Below are positions 8,452 through 15,967 of a stretch of DNA of 37,868 nucleotides, piece by piece. Both the position numbers and the translations under genes were made by a program. The DNA comes from Acidimicrobiales bacterium. GTDB taxonomy: Bacteria; Actinomycetota; Acidimicrobiia; Acidimicrobiales; RAAP-2. The notes under the pieces are model-generated. The model searched no databases and was not told where the DNA came from. It was given only the letters and a program-made list of their open reading frames with translations. Every line of letters starts with the position of its first letter. Position 1 is the stretch's first letter. Location: positions 1-37,868 of the forward strand of contig JANYFR010000032.1 of assembly GCA_025362585.1 (NCBI GenBank), written 5' to 3'.

Positions 8452-8973
8452 ATGCGTAAGCCAAGTTACAGCGGAGGTTCACTGATGCCAACGACTGGAC
8501 TCGCCAAATTTATCGTCTCGAGCGTCCTCGTAATCGGCGGGAGCACCGGCTTCGTGATGGTCAGCGGCGCCGTGGGTTCTGGACCGTCACCCCATGACGT
8601 GACGACCACGATCCCGCCCACGACCACTACGACGACCACGACGACGACCACGACGACGGTTCCGCCCACGACCACGACGACGATGTCGGTCGCACCCACG
8701 ACCACGACGACGTTGTCGGTCACCGGTGAGGACGAAGACGAAAACGATGACGGTGACGCAACGACCACGACCACGACCACGACCACGACAGCAGTGAGTG
8801 ACGACGACGGAGGCCAATCCAAGGGTGACCACGGCGACGGTGACGGCCAGGGCTCCAGCAACGGGAACGGCTCCGACAACGGGGGCGGCAGCAACGGCAA
8901 CGGCTCCGACAACGGGGGCGGCGGCAACGGCAACGGCTCCGACAACGGGGGCAGCAACGGCGGCGGTGACTGA
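8452..8973 (+). CDS. Thr-rich, low-complexity secreted or surface protein
   Basis: 173 residues. ATG at 8452 is preceded by AAGGAGG five bases upstream; a GTG at 8437 would place that site inside the gene and is rejected. Residues about 17-44 (GLAKFIVSSVLVIGGSTGFVM) form a signal peptide or membrane anchor. The rest is low complexity: runs of Thr broken by PP, an acidic patch (EDEDENDDGD), another Thr run, and a Gly/Asn/Ser tail of three 11-residue repeats (NGNGSDNGGGS type). This resembles a mucin-like, possibly O-glycosylated, extracellular stalk. There is no sortase motif. Such repeats change length readily. Confidence 0.75.
   Translation: MRKPSYSGGSLMPTTGLAKFIVSSVLVIGGSTGFVMVSGAVGSGPSPHDVTTTIPPTTTTTTTTTTTTTVPPTTTTTMSVAPTTTTTLSVTGEDEDENDDGDATTTTTTTTTTAVSDDDGGQSKGDHGDGDGQGSSNGNGSDNGGGSNGNGSDNGGGGNGNGSDNGGSNGGGD
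8598..8790. repeat. ACC/ACG trinucleotide microsatellite tract
   Basis: Codons ACC and ACG alternate through most of this stretch, interrupted by proline codons and one acidic segment, and they encode the Thr runs of the surface protein. The tract is a likely slippage hotspot. Confidence 0.75.
8857..8955. repeat. Three 33-bp in-frame repeats
   Basis: Units at 8857-8889, 8890-8922 and 8923-8955 are nearly identical and encode S/G-NGNGSDNGGG(G/S). They sit at the 3' end of the Thr-rich gene. Confidence 0.85.
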
Positions 8974-9000
8974 CCATCACTCAACTGCGCTGATGATTGC

Positions 9001-9034
9001 TCGAATGCCACGCCTCGGCGTGGCATTCGACTTT
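9001..9034 (+). terminator. Strong intrinsic terminator
   Basis: TCGAATGCCACGCC (9001-9014) pairs perfectly with GGCGTGGCATTCGA (9017-9030) and is followed by CTTTT. It lies 27 bp after the Thr-rich gene and separates it from the convergent GH4-like gene. Confidence 0.9.
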
Positions 9035-9041
9035 TCAGACC

Positions 9042-10250
9042 TTAACTGAGGCGCACACCGAATGGGGAGTTGGCGATCGCGTCCACCAGGGCGTCCACCT
9101 TCGAAGAACCCTTCGTCATCGGGTTCGCCTCGAGCGCCGATCGCACCGACGAGCGCGTTGGTCGACGACACGCCTCGAGCGCCCGCTCCTCGTAGTGCGC
9201 GTGCGCTTCGAGCAGTTCTAACGCCGGCGCCGGCAGCAGAGGGAGGTTTCGGGTAGCAATGCGGCCGCTCCGTTCCACCACCGCCGGTCCTTCAACTGTC
9301 GCCGCGTTGGGGAGCGTCGCCACTCTTGCGTCGTTGGCACAGCCCGCCAGCACTGTCGCTCCGGAAGAACGCACAATTCCGTCGATGATCGGCAGTACCG
9401 CGAGGGCGTACCAGGGTGACGGTCGCGCTTGGGGATCGGGGACCTCCACTGCCGATAGCAGCACTCGCGCCTCGTGCTCAATCACCATGAGTTGTTCAGC
9501 CCTCGTGGGTCGCCCCAACTGTGATCGCCACGCCGCACCGGGATCGAGGTAGTAGCGCAGGTACCCGAGTGGCAGGACTCCGAGCCGTTCAATCTCCTCA
9601 CCGGCAATCGGCACCAGTCCGTGCAGTCGAGCCAGCTCGTCCCCGTCGTGCGGCACGTAGAACCCCACGTGATTCATCCCCACGTAACGATCGAGCAGCT
9701 CCTCCACTGGACAATCCAGCACATCCGCGACGAGACCGAGTAGCACGTGCGGGGCCTCGCAGACCTCAATGGCGCGCAGCCCGTAGGACGCCGCGGCCTG
9801 GCGAACGATGCCCGCAGGATTCGTGAGGACCAGGACGAGCGCGCTCGGGGCACATCGCGCGATCGCCTCGAAGGTCGGCGCGAGCTCGCGCACCGTGCGC
9901 AGGGCGTTGGCCAGTCCTCCGGGTCCCAATGTCTCCTCGCCGGGCAGGTCCGCGAGTTGGGGGAAGGTCTCGTCGAACTGCCTCGCCGGGAGACCTCCAA
10001 CGCGGGCCTGGACCATCACGAGGTCGGCGTCGTGCAACGACGTCTCGAGGTGCGTCGTCGCCATCACCGCCGCGCGCTCGTGGAGGATTCGCGTGACGAC
10101 GTTCGTCACGACCCCGAGACGGTACCCGTCGCGGCCGAAGAGACGGAGCTGCACGGTGCCGCGCGTGTCCTGTTCGTCGGTCCAGTGCGCCAGTGCCGCG
10201 GCGAACTGAACAGTGGCGGTGCTGCTCGCGCCAACGACGGCAATCCGCAC
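9042..10250 (-). CDS. Glycoside hydrolase family 4-like NAD-dependent protein
   Basis: 402 residues from GTG at 10250. The start VRIAVVGASSTATVQF is the GH4 nucleotide-binding strand (family form: GGGSSYTP). VGGLPARQFDE followed by GEETLGPGG (84-113) is the conserved GH4 block. TNPAG (143-147), Cys164 in CEAPH and His194 in GMNHVGF are the family's metal and substrate positions. GH4 enzymes cleave glycosides through an NAD-dependent oxidation and elimination and need Mn2+. The sugar is not predictable, because the Cys motif differs from those of known phospho-glucosidases. A frame that continues upstream to 10370 overlaps the GerW gene and is not used. No PTS transporter is nearby. Confidence 0.82.
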   Translation of the reverse strand: MRIAVVGASSTATVQFAAALAHWTDEQDTRGTVQLRLFGRDGYRLGVVTNVVTRILHERAAVMATTHLETSLHDADLVMVQARVGGLPARQFDETFPQLADLPGEETLGPGGLANALRTVRELAPTFEAIARCAPSALVLVLTNPAGIVRQAAASYGLRAIEVCEAPHVLLGLVADVLDCPVEELLDRYVGMNHVGFYVPHDGDELARLHGLVPIAGEEIERLGVLPLGYLRYYLDPGAAWRSQLGRPTRAEQLMVIEHEARVLLSAVEVPDPQARPSPWYALAVLPIIDGIVRSSGATVLAGCANDARVATLPNAATVEGPAVVERSGRIATRNLPLLPAPALELLEAHAHYEERALEACRRPTRSSVRSALEANPMTKGSSKVDALVDAIANSPFGVRLS

Positions 10251-10270
10251 GTCAGCGGCGACGATCGACT

Positions 10271-10645
10271 CTACGCGCGACGACGTCGGCGACCCAGCGA
10301 CCGGATGAGCAGGCGCACGGTCGCCAGTACCGCAATTATGAGCAGGTTGGCGTTGAAGGCCGGAATCCAACGAACGTTGTCGTCCTTCACGACGTAGGCC
10401 CCGACCGGCAGCACGATGCCGCCAAAGCCCGCTCCTGAGCCGCTCGGCGTCTCGGTTACCTGCTCCTCGAAGTTGCCGTTCTCGTCAAAGGCGGCCTGCG
10501 GACTGGTGCCTTCACCACCCCCGCCACCACCGGCGACCATCGCCACCGGAATGATCATGGCGCCGTTCTTTTCGTACGCCGCGCCGAAGGCGCGCGTCAC
10601 CGACAGATTCGTCCCCATCTTGGCCATGAGCTCCTGTACGTCCAT
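10271..10645 (-). CDS. GerW (YtfJ)-family protein
   Basis: 124 residues. MDVQELMAKMGTNLSVTRAF, then AYEKNGAMIIPVAMVAGGGGGGEG and a glycine-rich segment ending in GAYVVKDDNVRWIPAFN are typical of the GerW/YtfJ family, first described as a spore germination factor but common in non-sporulating Actinomycetota. A hydrophobic C-terminal segment (NLLIIAVLATVRLLI) followed by GRRRRRA could anchor it to the membrane. ATG at 10645 has GGAGAGGGG upstream. The longer frame to 10792 would overlap the next gene and lacks support. It is the middle gene of a leftward trio. The molecular role of the family is not well understood. Confidence 0.85.
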   Translation of the reverse strand: MDVQELMAKMGTNLSVTRAFGAAYEKNGAMIIPVAMVAGGGGGGEGTSPQAAFDENGNFEEQVTETPSGSGAGFGGIVLPVGAYVVKDDNVRWIPAFNANLLIIAVLATVRLLIRSLGRRRRRA

Positions 10646-10715
10646 CTTGCGAACCCCTCTCCTACCCACTGTTGGCGACCGATTGGCCGAAGGACCTCGC
10701 GCGACGAAACCTCCG

Positions 10716-10928
10716 TCAGTCGCGGTGGTGGCTCCGTCGCGACGAACGCGCCAGCGCTTCGACCGCCGGAGCGATGACGAGCCACAACCCAATGGTCACG
10801 ATCATTGACGTCTCGTAGCCGAACGGGTGGATACCCACGTCGTGGTGCACGATGCCGGCGAAGAGCATCAGGATCCACGAACTCACGAAGAACATAGGAC
10901 CGGCGGACATCAGTCTGAGTGCGTGCAC
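10716..10928 (-). CDS. Small two-segment membrane protein
   Basis: 70 residues. The GTG at 10928 is chosen because an excellent GGAGGTGA sits five bases before it; the TTG 15 bases upstream would bury this site. Two hydrophobic stretches (MFFVSSWILMLFAGIVHH and SMIVTIGLWLVIAPAVEAL) imply two membrane spans, and the C-terminus is basic (ARSSRRSHHRD). First gene of a trio with the GerW-like and GH4-like genes, 70 bp upstream of gerW. No known family was recognised. Confidence 0.7.
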   Translation of the reverse strand: MHALRLMSAGPMFFVSSWILMLFAGIVHHDVGIHPFGYETSMIVTIGLWLVIAPAVEALARSSRRSHHRD

Positions 10929-11074
10929 GAATGTCACCTCCAACCAGCATCGTAACGAGTGTCGCGCCGAGCCACCCGTTCATCAGTACGACGGTCCCGT
11001 CGCCACCGGTCCGTACTACGGTTAGTTGATCAACTGCCCGGGCGCCACGACGTCCCGACCCCAGACTGAGCACC

Positions 11075-12007
11075 GTGACCATCACCACCTCGATCATCAT
11101 TCCCGCCTTCAACGAGGCGACGCGACTCGCCGCGGGCTACGAACGGCTCCGCCCGGTGCTCGACGAGTTGGGTCCGGACCAGACCGAGGTGGTGGTCGTT
11201 GACGACGGCTCCCTCGATGACACCCTGCACGTGGCCCACGACGTCTTTGGGCACCTCCCCCACACCCTGTTCGTCCAGGAGCCGATCAACAAGGGCAAGG
11301 GCGCCGCCGTGAAGTTGGGCGTCGCGGTGGCGCGTGGACCCCTCGTGATCGCGAGCGACGCCGACATGTCCATTCGCCCACAGCACTTCGCCGCAATCCT
11401 CGCGGCGCTCGAGACGAGTCCGCTGGCCCCGGGTTCGCGGGTCAACGAGGGCCAGGTTGCCTACGACACGGTGCTGCGCACGATCGCCGGCAAGGTCTTC
11501 AACCGACTGGTGCGCCACTACACCGGCACGACGCTGCGCGACACGCAGTGCGGCTGCAAGGGCTTCCAGCTCGGCCCGGCGAGACTCTTGGCGCTCCTCA
11601 GCTTCTACGACCGTTTCATCTACGACGCCGAGATGCTCTACCTGGCCGATCAGCTCGGGCTCGCGGTGACGCCGGTCAACGTGACCTGGGACGACATCAA
11701 CGGCTCGACGGTGAAGATCGGACGCGACTCACTGCAGATGATTCGAGATCTGCGATCGTTTCGCAGCACCCACTACGTCAACCCGGTGGTGCGTTTGGCG
11801 CGAACGACCGACGCCGCCGAGGTGGCGCGCTGGGCGCGCGAGACCCGTACCCAGGGACTGGTCCTGGCGCGCGGCGCCCTCGACGTCCTGCTGGTGCTAC
11901 CACGCGACGGCGCGCTCGCGGGGGCCGGCATCGCGGCGGCTCTGTCGGGCACGCTCGCCACGGCCGGCATCGACGAGTTGCGTGAACGCACCTACGAGGC
12001 GGTCTAG
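11075..12007 (+). CDS. Glycosyltransferase family 2, ALG5-like
   Basis: 310 residues. A GT-A fold starts with SIIIPAFNEATRL; VVVVDDGSLDDT, NKGKGAAVKLGVAVARG and the metal-binding DADMS (about 95-99) follow in order. DTQCGCKGFQ is the hallmark of dolichyl-phosphate beta-glucosyltransferase (ALG5)-like enzymes, which load a sugar from a nucleotide donor onto a polyprenyl phosphate. The last 60 or so residues are an Ala-rich extension without a clear membrane helix. The start is GTG with no strong ribosome-binding site. The gene stands alone and is divergent from the small membrane protein. The acceptor is inferred from the family. Confidence 0.88.
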   Translation: MTITTSIIIPAFNEATRLAAGYERLRPVLDELGPDQTEVVVVDDGSLDDTLHVAHDVFGHLPHTLFVQEPINKGKGAAVKLGVAVARGPLVIASDADMSIRPQHFAAILAALETSPLAPGSRVNEGQVAYDTVLRTIAGKVFNRLVRHYTGTTLRDTQCGCKGFQLGPARLLALLSFYDRFIYDAEMLYLADQLGLAVTPVNVTWDDINGSTVKIGRDSLQMIRDLRSFRSTHYVNPVVRLARTTDAAEVARWARETRTQGLVLARGALDVLLVLPRDGALAGAGIAAALSGTLATAGIDELRERTYEAV

Positions 12008-12034
12008 GAGCCATTGAGGCTCGGTCAACCGGTC

Positions 12035-12619
12035 TTAGAGGGTCGAGAGAAACCGATTGAGCGAATCGAGCGTTGCCTTCACTGCGGAGATGAGGTCGTC
12101 CTCGGAGCGGGCAATCCCGAATCGGTCGGCGTCGTTCGAGAGCGACCGGAGGGTCACGATGACCGGCCAGTCACGACCGTTGGTGACGTTGGTGACCGTC
12201 ATGAGCGAGAAGGGGACGTCGTAGCCGAGGTCGCGCAGGGCCGCCAGCGTCGCCTCGGCACCACCGATGAGCGGACCGCTCCCGGCCCGGCCGATGCCCG
12301 TGCGGCCACCAATGGCCAGCTGCACTTCGCAGAATCCGTCGGTGGTGTCGTAGTCGGCGCGCACCAGCGCCACGCGCGCACCCTCGGCGCGCGACGACGC
12401 GAGTCCGTGATTGGCGTCTTCGACGACCACGACGGCCTCGGGGTAGTAGAGGCTGGCGATCTGAATCGCCGCGTTGCGAATCGCCGTCGGGTCTTTCGTG
12501 TTTACCACGAGCGTCACGACGTCCACGTCCCCGTTGTCGAGGTGGCTCTTACCGACCCCGAGCACCCCGGGCAGGGAGCGCAGTTCGAGTTCGAAGTCCT
12601 CTTCGGTTCGCGACATCAT
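12035..12619 (-). CDS. Conserved hypothetical protein, c-di-GMP operon
   Basis: 194 residues, last gene of a leftward group. Its start codon shares one base with the stop of the GGDEF gene (TGATG), so translation is coupled. The N-terminus (about 8-70: LELRSLPGVLGVGKSHL, VVTLVVNTKD) has the alternating pattern of a small alpha/beta sensor-like domain. The C-terminal half (ARVALVRADYDTT, GRTGIGRAGSG, ATLAALRDLGYDVPF) is a second alpha/beta region. I recognise no known family or catalytic motif. Its place suggests a role near the cyclases. Confidence 0.75.
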   Translation of the reverse strand: MMSRTEEDFELELRSLPGVLGVGKSHLDNGDVDVVTLVVNTKDPTAIRNAAIQIASLYYPEAVVVVEDANHGLASSRAEGARVALVRADYDTTDGFCEVQLAIGGRTGIGRAGSGPLIGGAEATLAALRDLGYDVPFSLMTVTNVTNGRDWPVIVTLRSLSNDADRFGIARSEDDLISAVKATLDSLNRFLSTL

Positions 12620-13521
12620 CAGCGGCGGCTCTCCTTCTTCTGGTAGAGGCGGCCGTCGGCGATTCGCATCAACTCGGCCGGATCGGTCGAGTCGCGCGGT
12701 GAGGTCGACGTGCCGATTGTGAAGTCCACGAGATTGCCGACCGAGGTGAGGTGACCGCGCAGTCGCTCGGTGAAGCCCGTGGACTCGTGACCCTCCGCGT
12801 TACTGAGGATCACCGCGAACTCGTCGCCGCCGACGCGTGCGGCGGTGTCGCCCTGACGCACGGCCTGGCGCAACGCGAAGCCGAACTGGCGCAGCGTGTT
12901 GTCGCCGAACTCGTGGCCCGAGCGGTCGTTAACGTCCTTGAAGTTGTTGAGGTCGATGAGCACCAGGGTGAAGGCCCAGCCGTAGCGTGCGCTACGGGCG
13001 GCGGCGACCTCGAGGGCCTCGTCGAAACTGCGGCGATTCGCGATATTGGTGAGCGGATCGTGGGCGGCGCTGAAGCGCGCGAGGTGCAGCGAGAACGCCA
13101 GCATGCAGGCCGTGCGGATCGCGTCGCACTCGACCGAGGGCACGATGTCGGGCGCGCAGTACACCCCGGGATCGGTGCCGACGCGCGCCGCCATCTCGGG
13201 CGTGACCGCCCCGCCGTGCAAGCGAAACATCTGGGTGCCGAACGAGTCGTGCGCGAGCACGACGACCACGTCATTGAGGCCGTGTCGCTTGGCGAACATG
13301 TCGAGCACCGAGTAGATGAAGCCGACGCCGAGCTCCTTTTCGGAAAGGACGCTCAGCATGGTCTCGAAGAGCCAGGGTTCGTAGGCCCGGTCGGTGAATT
13401 CGTCGCTGTCGTCCGAGCCAGTGTTGAGCAATGGATCCAACACCGCCTCCAACTCTCTCTCGTCGTCCTGCTCGCTCGGCTGGCGAACCGAGTCGGCGGC
13501 TAGTCCACGCTTGGAGCTCAC
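12619..13521 (-). CDS. GGDEF diguanylate cyclase
   Basis: 300 residues. The first 45 residues are acidic and probably disordered, then a GAF-like or unclassified sensory region to about 145, then the GGDEF domain (about 150-298). GGDEF at 231-235 is intact and the feedback site RQGD (222-225) stands five residues before it, so this should be an active, inhibitable cyclase. The start overlaps the stop of the upstream GGDEF-EAL gene by four bases, and the stop shares a base with the next start. No membrane segment. Confidence 0.9.
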   Translation of the reverse strand: MSSKRGLAADSVRQPSEQDDERELEAVLDPLLNTGSDDSDEFTDRAYEPWLFETMLSVLSEKELGVGFIYSVLDMFAKRHGLNDVVVVLAHDSFGTQMFRLHGGAVTPEMAARVGTDPGVYCAPDIVPSVECDAIRTACMLAFSLHLARFSAAHDPLTNIANRRSFDEALEVAAARSARYGWAFTLVLIDLNNFKDVNDRSGHEFGDNTLRQFGFALRQAVRQGDTAARVGGDEFAVILSNAEGHESTGFTERLRGHLTSVGNLVDFTIGTSTSPRDSTDPAELMRIADGRLYQKKESRR

Positions 13522-15821
13522 AACGGTAAGTCTGCCAGTTCCAGCGAGGTGCCCTTGCTCGGACGCAACACTGACTCTGACACGGAACCGCGACTCAGCA
13601 TTTCAGCGAGCTGTTCGGCCGGCACGGGCCGCGAGATCAGGTAGCCCTGCCCGCGGTGACAGCCCAATTCGAGGAGCTTTTCGATGATGACGCTCGACTC
13701 GATACCCTCGGCGATGACCCCCAGGTTGAGCGCCGCGCCGAGTCGTATGATTGATTCGACAATGGCCCGGTCGTAGTTGTCGGTCGTGATGCCGCGCACG
13801 AAACTCATGTCGAGCTTCAAGAGGTTGACGGGTAGATCCTTCAACTGGGTCATCGAGGCGAAACCCGTCCCGAAGTCGTCGAGGGCGACCTCGAGACCGA
13901 GCGCCTGGAACCCGCGCAGAATCTGCGCGATGCGCTCGGGCTCGTCGGCGACCGCGTACTCGGTGATCTCGATGCACAGGCGGTTCCCGGGCACGTTGTT
14001 GTCCTTTAGGCACTGCTCGACGAACTCGACAAGGTCACCCATCCTGAAGTCGGCCGGGGACATGTTGATGCGCACAATCAGCGGCAGGTCGCGGAACTGT
14101 TCTTGCCAGACGCCCAATTGGCGACAGGCCTCGGCGAAGACCCAGCGACCGATCTCGGTGACGAGGCCGGTCTCCTCGGCGACCGTAATGAACTCCGACG
14201 CGGCGAGCAGTCCCCTCGTCGGGTGCTCCCAGCGCACCAGCGCCTCGGCGGCGATAACCCGTCCGGTGCGCAGGTCGACCTCGGGCTGGAAGTGCAGGCG
14301 CAGTCCCCCGAGGTCAATCGCCTCGCGCAGCATCAACTCGGTGAGCGAGCGCTCGTTGACCTCTTCACGGAGCTGGCCGTCGAAGACGACCGCCTGGTTT
14401 CCACCACGCGACTTCGCCGCGTACATTGCCACGTCGGCCCAGCCCAGTAGGTCGAGGCCGCTCGACTCACCCTGCCCGGCGAGCACGATACCAATACTGG
14501 CGGTGTGGCTGACCTCCTGCCCGAAGATCGCGACGGGCCGAGAGATGATCTCGAGGATCCGGTAGGCGGTCGCGAGAACCTCTAACTCACTCTTCGCCTT
14601 GTCGATAATGAAGACGAACTCGTCGCCGCCCAAGCGCGCCGCGAAGTCGTTGCTGCGAATACTGGTGCGGATGCGGTCGGCAATCGTGATGAGGAGACGG
14701 TCGCCACTGCCGTGGCCGAGGAAGTCGTTCATGACTTTGAATCGGTCGAGGTCGATCACCATGACGGCGGTCTCGCGGCGGGCGTCGAGGCGGTTCTTCA
14801 GCTCTTGGATCAGGGCGCGGCGGTTGGGCAGACCGGTCATTTCGTCGTGGTCGGCGTTGTAGCGCGTGCGCTCTTCCGCGTCGATGCGCGCCTGCAGCTG
14901 GACGAGCATTGACGCCACGGCCTGAAGCGCGTTGACCTCGGCCGGGACCCAGTCGTGCATGTTGAAGTGAATGAAGCCGAGGACGCCCCACGTCGAGTCA
15001 CCCAGCAGCAACGGCACGGCGGCGCCGGCGGCCGGCGTCGGCTGTTCAGCCGACTTCGTACGGTCCTTGTACTCGTCGGTGACGTCCTCAAGGCCCGTGA
15101 GATAGGGCGCACGAAGATCGCGCGTGGCCATGAAGATCGGGTCCGAGTCGAAGGCCACTTCGCCGAGCGGGTCGGGGTTGGGCTTATCGAGTCGAATTGG
15201 ATACTCGGCAACGAGGATGCTGAGCTCGCGCGGCAGATCGTTTCGTCGAATGAGGGCAACGTCGGCCACCAAGAATTCGGCGAGCACCTGACAGACCCAG
15301 TCGAGCACCTCCTGGCGAGTCTCGGCCGAGGCCGACATCAGTCGTTCGGCGACTTGGGCGACCAGCTCGTCGAGTCGGCGCTGGTGCAACAAGAGCCCTT
15401 CGCGCGTCGCGAGGGTGGCGACGTGGCTCAGCAGACTTCCAAAGGCCTTCGACAGTGAGCGCTCGCGCGCCGACCACGTGCGCCCGTGACGCGAGACGAC
15501 GAGCGCGCCGACGATATCGCCATTTTGGAGCCTGATGGGATCGACGAGGACACCCCACTCGACGCCCTGGACGACGGTGGAGAACGCCCCGAGGGGAGCC
15601 TCGCCGAGTAACTGACCGCGCACTCGCTCGCCAATGCGTTCGAACGCGGTCTCTGATCCCTCGTTCACGAGTGGTTGGAGCTCGAATCCGGGAATTGCCT
15701 TGGCCCGACTCGTCACCACCGCGACGATCTGGGTACCCGGCACGACCTGGAGGAGAGTCTCGACGACGAGGCGGGTCTCTTCGCCGGCCCTCGCGAGATT
15801 CGAGTTTTCGAGACTTTCCAT
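13518..15821 (-). CDS. GAF-GGDEF-EAL dual c-di-GMP protein
   Basis: 767 residues. A GAF-like region at about 10-140 and a second at about 150-310 precede GGDEF (about 320-490) and EAL (about 500-745). GGDEF 398-402 and the I-site RSND 389-392 are intact. In the EAL domain the key residues are present: E526 (EAL), N596, E618, D648-D649 (DDFGTGF), K669, E705 and Q725. Both activities are therefore possible, with the GAF pair deciding which dominates. ATG at 15821 with AAAGG ten bases upstream. First of three coupled genes; 146 bp separate it from the Rv1355c-like gene. Confidence 0.93.
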   Translation of the reverse strand: MESLENSNLARAGEETRLVVETLLQVVPGTQIVAVVTSRAKAIPGFELQPLVNEGSETAFERIGERVRGQLLGEAPLGAFSTVVQGVEWGVLVDPIRLQNGDIVGALVVSRHGRTWSARERSLSKAFGSLLSHVATLATREGLLLHQRRLDELVAQVAERLMSASAETRQEVLDWVCQVLAEFLVADVALIRRNDLPRELSILVAEYPIRLDKPNPDPLGEVAFDSDPIFMATRDLRAPYLTGLEDVTDEYKDRTKSAEQPTPAAGAAVPLLLGDSTWGVLGFIHFNMHDWVPAEVNALQAVASMLVQLQARIDAEERTRYNADHDEMTGLPNRRALIQELKNRLDARRETAVMVIDLDRFKVMNDFLGHGSGDRLLITIADRIRTSIRSNDFAARLGGDEFVFIIDKAKSELEVLATAYRILEIISRPVAIFGQEVSHTASIGIVLAGQGESSGLDLLGWADVAMYAAKSRGGNQAVVFDGQLREEVNERSLTELMLREAIDLGGLRLHFQPEVDLRTGRVIAAEALVRWEHPTRGLLAASEFITVAEETGLVTEIGRWVFAEACRQLGVWQEQFRDLPLIVRINMSPADFRMGDLVEFVEQCLKDNNVPGNRLCIEITEYAVADEPERIAQILRGFQALGLEVALDDFGTGFASMTQLKDLPVNLLKLDMSFVRGITTDNYDRAIVESIIRLGAALNLGVIAEGIESSVIIEKLLELGCHRGQGYLISRPVPAEQLAEMLSRGSVSESVLRPSKGTSLELADLPL

Positions 15822-15967
15822 TGGAATTCAACCTTTGCCGACAAAAGCCCAGCACCGAGGGTCGGGTCGTCCGGACCGTTCCCTGGATGTTTTGTGTATC
15901 AATTTCCAATTATTACACAAAGGTAGTTCCGAGTAAACCCCAAATTATTGGACGCTCTCCGCAGAAA
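15822..15967 (-). promoter_or_regulatory. AT-rich intergenic region, probable promoter of the GGDEF-EAL operon
   Basis: This 146-bp gap is much richer in A and T than its surroundings. On the minus strand TTTACT and TAATAA are about 16 bp apart and could be -35 and -10 elements, and the partial palindrome CCAAATTATTGG overlaps them. The match to consensus is weak, so transcription may also continue from the upstream gene. Confidence 0.35.

Noticed and set aside
8857-8955. CRISPR-like array
   Set aside because: The 33-bp units are directly adjacent with no spacers and encode a Gly/Asn repeat.
8466-9026. Minus-strand frames opposite the Thr-rich gene (Val/Pro-rich)
   Set aside because: Mirror images of the trinucleotide repeat; the strong terminator and ribosome-binding site both support the plus strand.
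10597-11112. 171-residue minus-strand frame
   Set aside because: It covers the small membrane protein in a different frame and lacks a ribosome-binding site, whereas the GTG at 10928 has a near-perfect one.
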